Assembly (NCBI GenBank): GCA_014529385.2
Contig: CM043967.1
Location: 84,202,278-84,266,277 of the forward strand
Length of the DNA: 64,000 nucleotides
Source: Adiantum capillus-veneris
Taxonomy: Eukaryota > Streptophyta > Polypodiopsida > Polypodiales > Pteridaceae
Direction: 5' to 3'
The position numbers were made by a program, and so were the translations under genes. Under the pieces are notes generated by a model that saw only the letters and a program-made list of their open reading frames with translations, was not told the DNA's origin and searched no databases. This document shows positions 42,930 to 54,480 of this stretch, in pieces (positions within the stretch are counted from its first letter, which is position 1; each line of letters opens with the position of its first letter).

Positions 42930-43640
42930 TTCTCTAGACAAAAAAGTTACAAGCAACCTTGGAAGGGACAGCCATGCAGTGGCCCATCGGGTTTCCAACA
43001 AATACTTTTGCAACTTTTGACGCATTAAAGGTGGCATTTTTGGGACGGTTCTGAAGGGAGAAGAAGCCCAATGGATTGCTGAGGAAGATTAGATTGATAC
43101 AGTAGAAGAAGTTGAAGGTAGAGGATATGCCCAAAAATTCAAAACATTTTTGAATAGGTTGGAGGTGGATGAAAGACCAACTAATGAGATGGTGACGAGA
43201 TATTTTATGCGAGGATTAAGGAAGGAATTAAAGAATACATTGGCAACTTATGATGTGATTGGAGGATTTGATGGGTTGATTGATTTGGCAGTTAGAGTAG
43301 AAAAAAAGCTAAGGCTCATAGGAATAAGGGGGTCGGATACAGAATCGGATTTGGATTTAGAGGATGAGGAGAATGCATCAAATAATGAATCAGATTCAGA
43401 GGAAGATTCTGAAGATGAGGACTCCAAAAAACCAAGGAAGAAAAATAAGAAAGAAAAGTAGAGGAAACAGGACAAAAAAATCCAAAAAAGATTGCAAGAA
43501 ATAAAAAAACAAGGAGGAGTATGCAGTGGAGCTTAGTTCCTTAGTGTAGTAATTGAAGAATTTGGGGACTCGAGAAGATAAGGATAACAAACCGTTGTGT
43601 GAGATCTGTGATAAACCAGGACATGTGACGACAAGTTGCT
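42930..43640 (+). pseudogene. gypsy gag and zinc knuckle
   Basis: Retrotransposon gag features begin with LEGTAMQWPIGFPTNTFATF and FDALKVAFLGRF (about 42945-43035). They continue in 43150-43461 with RLEVDERPTNEMVTRYFMRG and LRKELKNTLATYDVIGGFDG. An acidic Glu/Asp/Ser stretch and a Lys-rich tail follow. The zinc knuckle CEICDKPGHVTTSCW is at about 43598-43642. Stops at about 43037, 43100 and 43459 break the frame. Confidence 0.8.
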
Positions 43641-44129
43641 GGTATAATCCAAAGCTTAGGGGAAATGTGTTGCAGACCTCTCAACTAAGAGGACCTTAGG
43701 CAAATGGACTAGAACTGGTACCTACATCATTAGAGGAGGAATTGGGGACCAAACGGGGTAGAGAAAGAGGGGGATTTACCACCATGGCAGAGCAACTATG
43801 GAAATCAAGTTCCACCACCAAAATGACCTCCCAATTTTAATCCTCCAGTGGGGCAGGCAAATCCGTCAACATCATAAGCAAACTTGGTAGTTACGGAGAT
43901 AATTCCCGAGGAAAAATGTGGCACTCAAGAGATCTCCGCATCGTGTGATTGTTCTACTTGTGTCACAAGAAGTGTTGGAGGGCAGACTATGGCACTGACG
44001 AGATCCAAGGCTAAGCTCAAGCCACCATTAACTTGGGAAGATCAAAATGAGGTTCGGGAGGAGGCTACTGAGAAGCTACAAAAAGTTTAGAAAAAGGATG
44101 AGCAGGTTGTTGCAGAAGATATTAAGCAG

Positions 44130-44621
44130 GGTGTTGATGAGTTCTTTCAAGAATTGTTGAATGCCCCACTGAACAGTCTTTGGGTACCTACTATTCAAGT
44201 GGAGTATCATAATAGGCGATTTGGAAATTTACTTTTGGATGGAGGGTCTGGGGTAAATATCCTCCTGGAATCGGAACACAAGAATCGGAAGGGTGTTCCG
44301 TTGGATCCTGCTCCATTTTAGGTAAAGATGACAGAGCAGCTAAGGATTCAACCTATTGGGTTGCTGAGAGGATAGGAGATTACAATCGTGGGATTGACCT
44401 TTCAGGTTAAATTATATGTTTTAAGAATGGTGGTTAATGACAAGGTTCATTCCATGTTACTAGGGAGACCCTTGTTCTTGGTGGCAAAGCTGAAGCAAGA
44501 TTGGAAAACCAATGAGGTGAATTTTAGGAAGGGAAAAAAGTCGATCGACTGTAGCATGAAGGATGAAATCAAAGTGGATAAAATAATCAAACCATTATAC
44601 GCGCAGTCCATTCAGTTTTGA
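44130..44621 (+). pseudogene. gypsy protease
   Basis: Reads LLLDGGSGVNILLE (about 44227-44270), in which the DGGSGVN motif is the DSG/DTG-like retropepsin active site as found in plant gypsy elements. Then VKLYVLRMVVNDKVHSMLLG and RPLFLVAKLKQDWKTNEVNF, the 'LLGRPWL' strand. An in-frame TAG in about 44320-44375 and others interrupt it. 43884-44090 upstream is a spacer ORF with no motif. Confidence 0.78.
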
Positions 44622-45195
44622 CGGCAGATGCTATAGATGATGAGAAGGATCTTTTCCTTCAATCTAATCCAACGCTGATTCGTGTGTTTGAGATTGATAT
44701 TGAAGAAATTACGGATAGATATTTAAAGACAAAAAAAATGGATGTGAAATGTTGCCAAAGTGGGAGTTCAAAGAACTCAGTTTAGGAGTATATTCAGCAG
44801 GTCACAAAGAAGGAATTGATAGATCAAAAGCTTAATATTCAAGAATCAAAAATAGATTTAGAGGAAGCAGTAAAGAAGACAGAAGTGGTGTATGAGCACA
44901 CTTTGGAGTGGATTACCAGAGTTCAAGTAGATGATTTGCGGGATTTGAATTTGGGGACTGAGGAAGTACTAAAGATTGTAAAAATAAATGTTCACGTTGA
45001 TGAAGTGTTCAAGAAGCAGTTGTGGGTATTATTGAAGGAGTTCAGCGATGTGTTTGCTTAGGATTATTGAGATATGCCAAGAATGGATCCGAGAATATGC
45101 CAACACTAGATTAACCTTAAAAAGGATGTTGTTACAATGATTCAACATAGGGGTACAAATCGAATCCTAATTATGCAAAGCAAGTTAAGGAAGGA

Positions 45196-45955
45196 TTGGA
45201 TAAGTTGCTGAATGTAGGATTTATAAAACCAGTGGAATCAGCGGAATGGTTACCACCCATTGCAGAAAAGTTGAGGATATGTATGGACTACAATAAATTG
45301 AATGCTTCCACAATATTAGATCCATTTCCATTACCCTTCATTGATACTCTTTTAGATGAGGTTGCAAGTACAGAGATATATAGTTTTTTGGATAAATTTT
45401 TTGGGTATAATTAGATCTTGATGGCTAAGGAGGATATTCCAAAACAACATTTATAATAGAATGGAGAGCTTTTGCCTATGAGGTAATGAGCTTTGGACTG
45501 AAGAATGGGTCTTCAAAGGTAGCAAACAAGTCTTTTGAACCATACGTGAAAGATTTTATGAAGGTGTTTATGTATGATTTTTGTGTTTATGGAAAAAATA
45601 TGGATCATTTGGAGCACTTGAGAAAATGTCTTATCCGCTGTCGGATGTTTTGGATGTCTTTGAATCCCTTTAAGTATGCCATTGCAGTGAGAAGGGGGAA
45701 GTTGTTAGGAAATGTGATTTTTGCAGAGGGTATATCTATTGACGTTGATTAGATTGAGGCAATTGAGAAGATGCCTGTACCAAGGCATTTGAAAGAGCTA
45801 CAGAGGTTTAATGGGCAGATCAAGTGGCATAGTTGGAATTTATAATACTTGATGGATATTATGGCACCGTTGTCCAACCTAAGAAAGAAGGATGTGGATT
45901 TTGTTTGGGGACCTGTGCATGATAGAGAATTCAAGGTGTTAAAAAAGATGATGGT
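45196..45955 (+). pseudogene. gypsy reverse transcriptase, 5' side of insertion
   Basis: 45196-45414 has LLNVGFIKPVESAEWLPPIA, RICMDYNKLNASTILDPFPL and the segment DTLLDEVASTEIYSFLDKFFG (split: relatives have SFLDGFSGYNQI). 45486-45752 has MSFGLKNGSSKVANKSF and FMYDFCVYGKNMDHLEHLRK, in which the active-site strand reads MYDFCVY where YVDD/YLDD would be expected. The 'EGISIDVD IEAIEKMPVP' segment then leads toward the RNase H. Multiple stops. The frame is cut at 45960 by the gag-only element. Confidence 0.82.
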
Positions 45956-45960
45956 GGTAG

Positions 45961-46005
45961 TGTCAAAGTCAACGATGCGGATGCGTAGAGACCAAGGGAA
46001 GTGAG

Positions 46006-46065
<60 letters not shown>

Positions 46066-46255
46066 TCCTGAACCAATCAACATTGGCAATGAATAATTGA
46101 ATGTGTATACAATGGAGGCAAGGGGTTGCTTATATAGCAATCCTAGTAAATTGCCCTACCCAAGACTTTGACAAATAAGTAAATTAAATGCCTAAAAGCC
46201 AAACTAAATAATGGGATCACATTGGGCAGTTCACTAAGATGCCTAAACTTTAACA
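45961..46255 (-). repeat. 3' LTR of gag-only element
   Basis: 295 bp, tgtcaaag...tttaaca, containing (GA)n at 46013-46064. It aligns with 47785-48076 with scattered substitutions. Confidence 0.92.
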
Positions 46256-46760
46256 CCCTCTTTGCAGCTCATAGTGGACATCAATAGTGAAACCAAGTTG
46301 ATGAAGAAGCTACCATGGACACCCTAGAAAGTGGCCACCAATTGGATACACCTCAGTGTTTCTCTCCTCAACTTTGTACCTGAAAGTAATGCCATCTTGA
46401 GCATCGGTTGCCTTTGTAGAAACTTTGAACTGTAGACCATACTACGTCCAATAATCCCCATTCGTGAACTGTGAACACATCATATTCAAAATATAAAAAT
46501 CCAAGATAATGAACTATTGGAACACATCCTGTCCATAATCTGACCAACAACAATGGATTGGTGCACTCATCCATAGTGTTTTAGACATCTGATTGTGGTT
46601 CCCTGCCAGATGCATGTGCCTTGAACTCCGACCTATGCGTCCAAATACCAATAACTTAAACTCCAACACAAGGGTACAAATTAATTATAAGGAGCATTGC
46701 TTGCCCCTCTCTGCCACTCACAAGCCTCTCTCTAGCTGAAGCTAGTGGTGACACCGACCT
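46256..46760 (-). other. 3' untranslated interior of gag-only element
   Basis: About 500 bp between gag stop and LTR, where pol would be in an autonomous copia. A 68-codon minus-strand ORF (46368-46574) has no recognised motif. The LTR-proximal purine tract reads gcaaagagggtgt on the element strand. Confidence 0.55.
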
Positions 46761-47450
46761 TCATGTGACTAGAAGGTGAGAGTCCGTGCCAGTGTAGTCA
46801 CCAACAGCCTCCTTGTTGTCCTTCCCTGAGTCACTATCACTACTTTCCTCATGTTGCTTTCTTTTACCTTTGTCCTTTGTAGAATCTCTGTCTTTGCCTT
46901 TGGATTTGCAATCCTTGGCCAAATGACCACGCTTTCCACATTTGTAACAACGGTACTTCGTCCTCTTTCTGGAATCCGAAGCAGCAAGTGCTTCAACATG
47001 TGCTTCCATTGTCTCAGAAATTTGAATTTTGCCTTGAGTTACCAACATGGATTCCTCCTCATTGAGAAAAGAGCTGAGATCATCAAATTCCAGCTTTTCC
47101 TTCATGACTTGTAGCAGTAGTGTCCTAGCCACTATTTCATACTCTTGAGCAACTTCGTGAGAACCAAAGCAGCTAATTGGGTACTCGTCAGTGCACTCTT
47201 CATAGCTGATAGTTGATGATGAATAACTTTAGTCTTCATAAGAAATGATCGCATGGAACTTCCTCGGGGAAAGTGGATGGCAAACAACTGTCCAAGAAGG
47301 GTGAATGCTCGCATCGTAGAATCCCAACTTAAACATACCTACGAGCTTGAACCACATTCCGTTGGCAGTCTTCAAGGTCTGAATAGCTGGAGAAAGGTCC
47401 TTTGTAAGAGATTCCGCAATGGCCGACATTGCCTTCGCATTAGTAGCCAC
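46761..47450 (-). pseudogene. gag of gag-only element
   Basis: 46761-47132: LEFDDLSSFLNEEESMLVTQ, then zinc knuckle CYKCGKRGHLAKDC and a charged Lys/Asp/Ser tail ending in a stop. Upstream frames 47132-47314 (STQLAALVLTKLLKSMK) and 47229-47450 complete the UBN2-like region across frameshifts. In a live element it would form virus-like particles, with enzymes supplied in trans. It is broken by at least two frame changes. Confidence 0.82.
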
Positions 47451-47771
47451 ACATTAGGAGATTCAAGAGGTGGGGAGGTGGTTCCACACAGGGCAGGCTC
47501 TGCTGCGCGTATCAAAACACAGGTGGGAGGGCGCCGTTGACAGGGTGGGAAACTCTTGCAGGTGGTAGCATTTCAAAATGCGCAGGAAGGGGGGTAGGGC
47601 GCTTCTGGGTACAACGTTCTAAAAGGTGGGCAGTGGGAGCCTGTGGATTGCCGGCAAGGGAGGGAGGCGGGCTGGGGGGTAGTGTTTTAAAATGCTGCTG
47701 ATTCTTCTTTCTCTCCTATTCTTCAGGCTGCTCCCCCACGCCAAGGCCTTCAGGCATGAGATTCACCAAGA

Positions 47772-47784
47772 CGCTCTGATACCA
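47772..47784 (-). other. primer-binding site, gag-only element
   Basis: The minus strand reads tggtatcagagcg, complementary to initiator-Met tRNA. Confidence 0.9.
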
Positions 47785-47818
47785 TGTCAAAGTCGACGAT
47801 GTGAAAGCATAGAGACCA

Positions 47819-47885
<67 letters not shown>

Positions 47886-48076
47886 TCCTGAACCAATCAA
47901 CCTTGGCAACGAATAATTGAATGTATATAGAATGGAGGCAAGGGGATGCTTATATAGCAATCCCAGTAAATTGCCCTACCCAAGACTTTGACAAATAAGT
48001 AAAATAAATACCTAAAAGCCAAACTAAATAATGGGATCACATTGGGCAATTCACTTGAGATGCCTAAACTTTAACA
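47785..48076 (-). repeat. 5' LTR of gag-only element
   Basis: 292 bp with (GA)n at 47820-47883; the GA run is longer than in its partner LTR. Confidence 0.92.
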
Positions 48077-48420
48077 GGTAGCTCCTATATTGAAGCCTCC
48101 AAATTGGGAGTTGCCTTTTCATGTGTTTGTTGACGCATCGAATGTTGCAGTAGGGGCAGTCTTAATGCAAGAGGCAAGGCATGGATGGTTCAGAGCACTT
48201 TATTATGCAAGTAAATTACTTTGAATAGCAGAGAAGAATTATTCATCGGTGACAAAAGAGGAAGCTTTGGGAATGGTTTATGCTATGTGAAAGTTTTTGC
48301 ATTATCTTTTGAGAAATCGATTAATTTTCCATGTGAACCACGAGTAATTTTTGTATCTTATCCAAAAACCTCAACTAGTTGGAAGACTGGCAAGATGGAT
48401 GTTACTCTTGCAAGAGTTTG
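48077..48420 (+). pseudogene. gypsy RNase H, 3' side of insertion
   Basis: Resumes as APILKPPNWELPFHVFVDAS and NVAVGAVLMQEARHGWFRAL, matching the gypsy RNase H start ('F.V..DAS..A.GAVL.Q'). Later parts (AEKNYSSVTKEEALGMVYAM in one frame, ending near 48300) cross frameshifts. It joins the RT part at 45955 once the 2.1 kb insertion is removed. Confidence 0.82.
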
Positions 48421-48809
48421 ATTTCTCATTGTCCATACACCAAGTAGGTTACATGTTGTGGAAAATTTTCTAAGCATGATGGAGCATGATGATCCACATG
48501 AAGGTATTTCAGATGAGTTACTTGATGCTCAAGCTCAAAACGAGATAATTCCGCTCAAGTGCACGATGAGGGATGGTATGATTAATTATTGGCTTTCTTA
48601 ATGGATGGGGCAATTCCACAGGGGTTGATAGTGGATTAAAAAAGAAAATTTGTTTTAAGGACTCAATCATTTTTAAATTGCAGGCGCACTGCATAGAAAA
48701 GGAATTGATCAGGTGATCAAGTGATGTGTGCATGACGAGGAGCAGAATGTTGTGTTACGAGAGGCTCGTTATGGAAGTTTAGGAGGACATTTCTCAAAAT
48801 AAATAACAT

Positions 48810-49740
48810 GAGAAAAGATAATGCATGCTAGCTTATGGTGGCCAGTAGTTCTTAGAGATTCTCATATGTATGTTCAAGGATGTTTGCAATGTCAGAAAAT
48901 AGGCCAGCCAGGACCATCTGATCGGATATCGGATCATCCGATAGTAGCTTTTGAGCTATTTCAAAAATGGGGGCTTGACTTTGTGGGACCCGTCAAGAGC
49001 CTTAAGGAATGGGAGTAGATATATATTAGTGGCTACAGATTATGCCACAAAATGGGTGGAGGCGGAAGCATTGAAGGAAAAGAAGGCATCTAGTGTGACA
49101 AGATTTCTTTATTGAAATATCATGACAAGGTTTGGCTGTCCAATTAAACTGGGTTTTGACCAAAATACACATTTTATGAATTATATCATTTAAGAGGAGC
49201 TAGACACATGATGATGCATAAGAAGTTGACATCGTATTATCCACAGGAAAACGGACAGGTGAAAAGTTCTAATAAGGTGTTGCTAAAGATTTTGAAGAAG
49301 ACTATGTCAGAGAACAAGAAGGATTGGGATGATAAGCTTGATTCTGCATTATCGTCCTTTAGGACTGCTTATAAGGTTGCAGTAGGGATGACTCCTTTTA
49401 GGCTAGTGTATGGTCTTGAGGTAGTAGTGAATATGGAATATCTACTGCCTAGTTTGAGGATAGGAACAGAGCATCGGATGAGTCCAGAGGAGTCTTTGGA
49501 GGATAGAAGGAACTAGCTATTAAAATTGGAACAGGATCGAGTCATCAGCTCCTATATAGCAGAAGTCATGCAAAAACGCCAACAAGACCGGGTGAATAGA
49601 CATGTTAAGTATAAAGTGTTTAATGTGGGTGATTGGGTTATGGTGTATAACTCTAAGTTGGGGCCACATCTGAGTAAGCTAAAATTATGGTATATTGGAC
49701 CGTATTGGATCATTACGGATTTGGGTTAAGGTACATTTGG
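48810..49740 (+). pseudogene. gypsy integrase
   Basis: 48821-49018: HASLWWPVVLRDSHMYVQGC and LQCQKIGQPGPSDR (end of the H2C2 finger), then LFQKWGLDFVGPVKSL (start of core), stop. Further frames give ATDYATKWVEAEAL, then 49208-49516 with YYPQENGQVKSSNKVLLKIL and FRTAYKVAVGMTPFRLVYG. 49526-49729 gives the C-terminal part (YKVFNVGDWVMVYNSKLGPH). Several stops and frameshifts; non-functional. Confidence 0.85.
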
Positions 49741-49877
49741 ATTGACGGATTATTTTGGGATGGATGTTTTGAAACCAATAAATGGATTTTGACTCAAGTT
49801 GTTTACAAGGATTATACCCAAGGAGGGGTATCTTCTGGAGAACGAGCCAAATCCAGCGGAAGCGGATGTACCACTGG

Positions 49878-49911
<34 letters not shown>

Positions 49912-51163
49912 CTTAAAATGCGGGCTAATGAAAATTTGGGGGTGTCAAGTCACTTGATTGTTCTTGAAGAGCGGGCACATCATTAAGTATCCTACGGGGG
50001 ATATCTCTCATGAAAGTAATTCATATCACCCACTACACCCATGTGCCTGCATGCGTTATTTTCATGAAGGTACCATGTAGATTTCATCACTTGAGAAGTT
50101 AAATAAGCCGAGGGCACATGCTAACCCTAGTATGGTTGAGTGGCTAAAGTGAATTGGCTTATGGGAGTTTGCAAGCAAGCCATGCAAAGCTTGGGGGGCA
50201 AAGAGAATGCAATAGAGATTTTGGACATGTTGCAGAGGAGAGGGAGATACATTGGAGAGAGTGAAGATAACGCATGATGGGATGTCCAATGTGTTTGGAT
50301 CAACTTTGCTGGAAGATTCTCCGATGATGAAGATGATGGAAAATGTCAAGCGCACGAAGTTTTGGGCACACACAGGTTCTAGGTACAACATTCAGAGAAT
50401 TCCAGAGGAGTCTTTGGAGGATAGAAGGAATCAGCTATTAAAGTTGGAAGAGGATCGAGTCATCAGATCCTATATAGCAAAAGTCATGAAATTACGGTAT
50501 ATTGGACCGTATTGGATCATTACGGATTTGGGTTAAGGTACATTTGGATTGAGAGATTATTTTGGGATGGATGTTCTGAAACTAGTAAATGGATTTTTAC
50601 TCAAGTTGTTTACAAGGATTATAGGGTATCTTTTGGAGAATGAGTCAAATCCAATGGAAGCGGATATACCACTGGCGAGGGGCTTCTTAAAATGCGGGCT
50701 AATGAAAATTTGGGGGTGTCAAGTCACTTGATTGTTCTTGAAGAGCGGGCACATCATTAAGTATCCTACGGGGGATATCTCTCATGAAAGTAATTCATAC
50801 CACCCACTACACCCCTGCACCTTCATGCGTTATTTTCATGAAGGTACCATGTAGATTTCATCACTTGAGAAGTTAAATAAGCTGAGGGCACATGCTAAGC
50901 CTAGTATGGTTGAGTGGCTGAAGTGAATTGGCTTATGGGAGTTTGCAAGCAAGCCATGCAAAACTTGGGGGCAAAGAGAATGCAATAGAGATTTTGGACA
51001 TGTTGTAGAGGGGAGGGAGATACATTGGAGGGAGTGAAGATAACGCATGACATGGTGTCCAATGTGTTTGGATCAACTTTGATGGAAGATTCTCCGATGA
51101 TGAAGATGACGGACAATGTCAAGCACACGAAGTTTTGGGCACGCACAGGTTCTAGGTGCATCA
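49487..51163 (+). repeat. ~914-bp tandem duplication of gypsy 3' end
   Basis: Unit 1 (49487-50400) and unit 2 (50401-51163) both start ccagaggagtctttggagga, pass through the integrase tail, PPT (aaaatttggggg at 49931-49942 and 50704-50715) and LTR start (tgtcaagtcacttg at 49943 and 50716), and end near the 'gttctaggt' motif. Unit 2 has lost about 100 bp of the integrase tail and the long G run. Confidence 0.9.
49879..49910. repeat. G32 homopolymer upstream of gypsy LTR
   Basis: Thirty-two consecutive G. The tandem partner has only 'gcgagggg' at the same site (about 50676). Confidence 0.95.
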
Positions 51164-52204
51164 TTCAGATTTGCTGCATAGGAGGCATATCAAGTGGTAT
51201 GTTGACACAGTGTGTTTGATGGCCAAGAACACATATATGAGAATGATGCCTTTCAAATACTATTTAAAGCAGAGAAAAATGTGCCAGTAGATTGGGCTAC
51301 TTGGGTTTCTTAGAGGCTACATGTGTATGATCAGACAAGCACCAAAATACGCATTTGGGCCGGTTGCATCCTTACTTAGCAGGTTTGTATGCTTTTGTTT
51401 CACGTAATGTTGAGAAAGTGCAGAAGGCCAAAGTGGAGTCTGGTGGAGAGAGAAAAAGGAGGTTGAGCTGGGCGAAGACACCGCCACCTAAGGTGCAGAT
51501 CACAGAGGAATACCATATGGGTACCTCATCGGTAACGTGGCGATAAAAGTATCACTATGGTGAGTCAACTTCCCTTCCCCTTGCAATAGGTAATATATGG
51601 GTATCGGTCAATAATGTGGTCATACAATGCTCGTAATTTCACAAATGTCTTTAGATTCGAGTGGCACTCGATCGGTAACGCGGTTAAGAAAGTCACTCGT
51701 GTATTTATGCATATATGTGATGTTTAGGTCATTTACCTGGCCATATGAACGTCGCATAAATTGTATATGCATTTATTTTTAATGTTTAATTGAGTGCTAT
51801 AAATGTGGAGTATGTACACAAGATACTTGGTCGGTAATGCGGCCGTTGAGAGTATTTCGTGTACGAATTTCCATCATGTCTATCAAATTTGTAAGATCTT
51901 TTTTGTCATAAAACATATATAAAACATTCATCATATTATTTTAATAAGTTACCAAATTTTGCTTGTAATTTATAAAAATTACCAAAATACTCTTCAAATA
52001 TTAAAAATCATCAATATACTACTTATATTGAATTAAAATTTCATAAAATATCCTGCAATTTTCTCCAAGGTTTTTAAATTACTCCTCACACTAAGACAAA
52101 AAAGTAGTGTAAAATTATCCTGTAATTTTGTGAAAATATATATAATGATTGGCTTAATAATTTAAAAGGGGCCATAGTATTGTTTTGCTAGTTTAGCATA
52201 ATAC
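51164..52204. other. spacer with three diverged 'tcggtaacgcgg' repeats
   Basis: No recognised gene (63-codon ORF at 51355-51546 without motif). 'tcggtaa(c/t)g(c/t)gg' recurs at about 51529, 51668 and 51827, each followed by an 'agt(c/a)...act/tcgtg' stretch. 51945-52090 is AT-rich and resembles the TIR element ends at 41641. Confidence 0.5.
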
Positions 52205-52335
52205 TTTTGATGTCTCGTAAGATTCTTGCCCGAGGTATGCCTCAGACGAGATTTAGGAAACTTTAGCAAGACCCAATCATCTTGCTTGAAGGTCAAGGCT
52301 CTTTTGTGCCTATTAGGAGCAACCTTTTGCTTCTG

Positions 52336-53255
52336 CTAAGGGATAAATATAGCTTCTTTAATCTTTTGAAAAGATTCTTTTAAGTCTTGGCTATATTTAT
52401 CAACAACAAAGATCTTCCCATGTACTTTGAGTGGCAAGGGTCTTTTGGATCTTCCCTCTTTGACCTCAAATGCTGCTTTTCCCATAGAAGTATGTACAAT
52501 GTTATTGTATGCATACTCTACAAGAGGTAGGTACTTCTCCCATTGAGAATGTTGATCTACTTTCATAACATAGGTTTTTAGTAGATCAAGGATCATGGAG
52601 TTAGCTATTTCACTTAATCCATTCGTTTGTGGGTGATAGGCCAAAGAGAAATTTAATCTAGTACCTAGATTTTCAAAGAGACCCTTTAAAAAATTATTGG
52701 TCATTCGAAGATCTCTATCTGACACAATGGATGTAGGCAAGCCATGGTACTTGAAAATTTGTGATATGATGAGGGTTTCCATTTGATGTGCCTTAATAAC
52801 ATGTATGAAATGAGCTTGTTTACTAAACCTATCAACTATAGTCCATATTCCCATATGAACATGGATAGACTTGGGCAATCAAAGATAAAATCCATGGATA
52901 TGCGCTCCCATGGTGTGTTAGGGATTGGCAATGGCTAGAGTAGTCTAGGTTGTTTCCCTCGATTATATTTTATCTTTTGGCATATCAGGCCCTTGGAAAC
53001 ATAGTCTTGTATGTTTACTTTCATGATAGGCCAATAGAAGTATGTTTCTACTCCTCGTAGAGTAGATTGAATCCCTCTATGCCCCGCAAGAAGAGGAGCA
53101 TGAGATTCATACATTACTTTCTCATGAAGTGAGTAGTAACACATAGCCTCTTGCCGTAGAGAAGATAAACATCTTGTAAGGTAAATGGTTCTTCTTTCTT
53201 CCATAATACAAGGGAAAAAATTACACCATAAAATTTGGATCAGTAGCATACTCAT
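52336..53255 (-). pseudogene. gypsy integrase (H2C2 and core)
   Basis: 52935-53255: H2C2 region (MCYYSLHEKVMYESHAPLLA, GHRGIQSTLRGVETYFYW). 52336-52878: core with IWTIVDRFSKQAHFIHVIKA, HGLPTSIVSDRDLRM and FSLAYHPQTNGLSEIANSMI, retaining recognisable catalytic D,D-35-E surroundings (the Glu in 'NGLSEIANS' is shifted from the usual GQTE/ER). One frame break lies at 52878-52935. Confidence 0.88.
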
Positions 53256-53448
53256 CTATCATATAAGATAGATCATTGTGAGTTGCTATTGTCATAGCAT
53301 TTACCTTTGGCCGTCATGAGAGTGCATTGGCCACTTGGTTGTGCTTGACCGCAATGTGAGCAATATGAAAATTGAATTGCGAAAGAAAATTTGCGCACAT
53401 CATTTGTTTGTTTGAAAGTTTGGTTTGGGTCATGAAGTATTTGAGGCT

Positions 53449-54480
53449 TTAATGATCTGTACGTTGAATAAATGGAGTTCCTAAGAGATAATGCTTCCAT
53501 GTTTCTAGGGCATGTAGGGCAACTAATAGCTCTTCTTCATAAATGCCCAATGTTTGCTCATAGTAATTCAATCTCCTAATCTCATATGCTATGGAATACC
53601 CTTCTTGAAGCAAAACTGCTCCAAGGAAATGACCATGCATCATATTAGACCTCAAAGGGCTTTGAGAGATCCAGTAAAATAAGCATGGGTTGAGAGATAA
53701 GCTTCTGTTTGAGCATCTCAAAAGCTTCTTGCTCCTTTCCAATCCATGCATACTTAATGTTCTTTTTGTTAGATCATGTAATGGACGGGCTATTAATGAA
53801 ATTTTTCTATAATGCGGCCATAGTATGCACACATACCATTAAAGCTTCGTAAAACCTCATATAAATTCCTTGGTTTAGGCCCTTCTTTAATTACTTCCAA
53901 CTTTGTGGGATCCATATGGATACCAAATTGAGAGATAATATGGCCTAAGTATTGAATTTCTTGTAAGAATTTTTTTTAGTTTTTTTTATTAATGAAAAGC
54001 TTATTGTCTCTCAAAGCTTGGAAAATTACCTGGAGGTGTTTCTTGTGCTCCTCGAGAGATTTGGAGTAGATGGTTCTATCGTCAAAGAATACTCCGGTGA
54101 AGTTGTGATATGGTCGATTTTTTTTTTTCCATCATGCGAGTGAAAGTGATTGGAGCATTTGTCAAGCCAAAAGACATGACAAGATATTCATAAAGGCGAA
54201 ATGTAGTACGAAAAGTGGTCTTTAAAATATCTTCATTGACTATCCTTATTTGATGATAGCCACTTTTAAGGTCAATCTTATTGAAGTAGGTAGACCCTTG
54301 CAACTTATCAAATAGATCTTCTACCTGAGGCAGGAGGAATCTATTTTTAATTGTCATTGTGTTTAGTTCTCTATAGTCTACTCACATGCAATAGGTTCCA
54401 TCTTTCTTTTGCACTAATAGAACCGGTGAGCAAAATGGGGATAAACTAGGCCTTACTATCCATTTTTCTACCAATTCATT
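53449..54480 (-). pseudogene. gypsy reverse transcriptase and RNase H
   Basis: 54082-54357: RT with NRFLLPQVEDLFDKLQGSTY and FNKIDLKSGYHQIRIVNEDI, then RTTFRLYEYLVMSFGLTNAP. 53449-53832: linker and RNase H, MHGHFLGAVLLQEGYSIAYE, then YEEELLVALHALETWKHYLL. The RT active site between them (about 53980-54080, where FVDDILIYS would be expected) sits in damaged sequence with homopolymer T runs. Multiple frame breaks. Confidence 0.85.

Larger units (their letters stand above)
45961..48076 (-). mobile_element. gag-only LTR element (copia-like, TR-GAG type) inserted in gypsy
   Basis: LTRs 45961-46255 and 47785-48076, TSD GGTAG at 45956-45960 and 48077-48081, PBS at 47772-47784 (minus strand tggtatcagagcg). 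The 1.5 kb interior encodes only gag with a zinc knuckle on the minus strand. No protease, integrase, RT or RNase H motif is found. This fits the non-autonomous TR-GAG class. It splits the gypsy pol between RT and RNase H, which resumes right after the second TSD. Confidence 0.88.
42930..50400 (+). mobile_element. Ty3/gypsy element, plus strand, decayed and interrupted
   Basis: Order gag, zinc knuckle, protease, RT, (insertion 45961-48076), RNase H, integrase zinc-binding, integrase core, PPT, LTR start: Ty3/gypsy. No 5' LTR is identified. The 3' end (integrase C-terminus, PPT and LTR start) is tandemly duplicated to 51163. Stops and frameshifts occur throughout. It is not closely similar to elements A and B. 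Confidence 0.85.
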
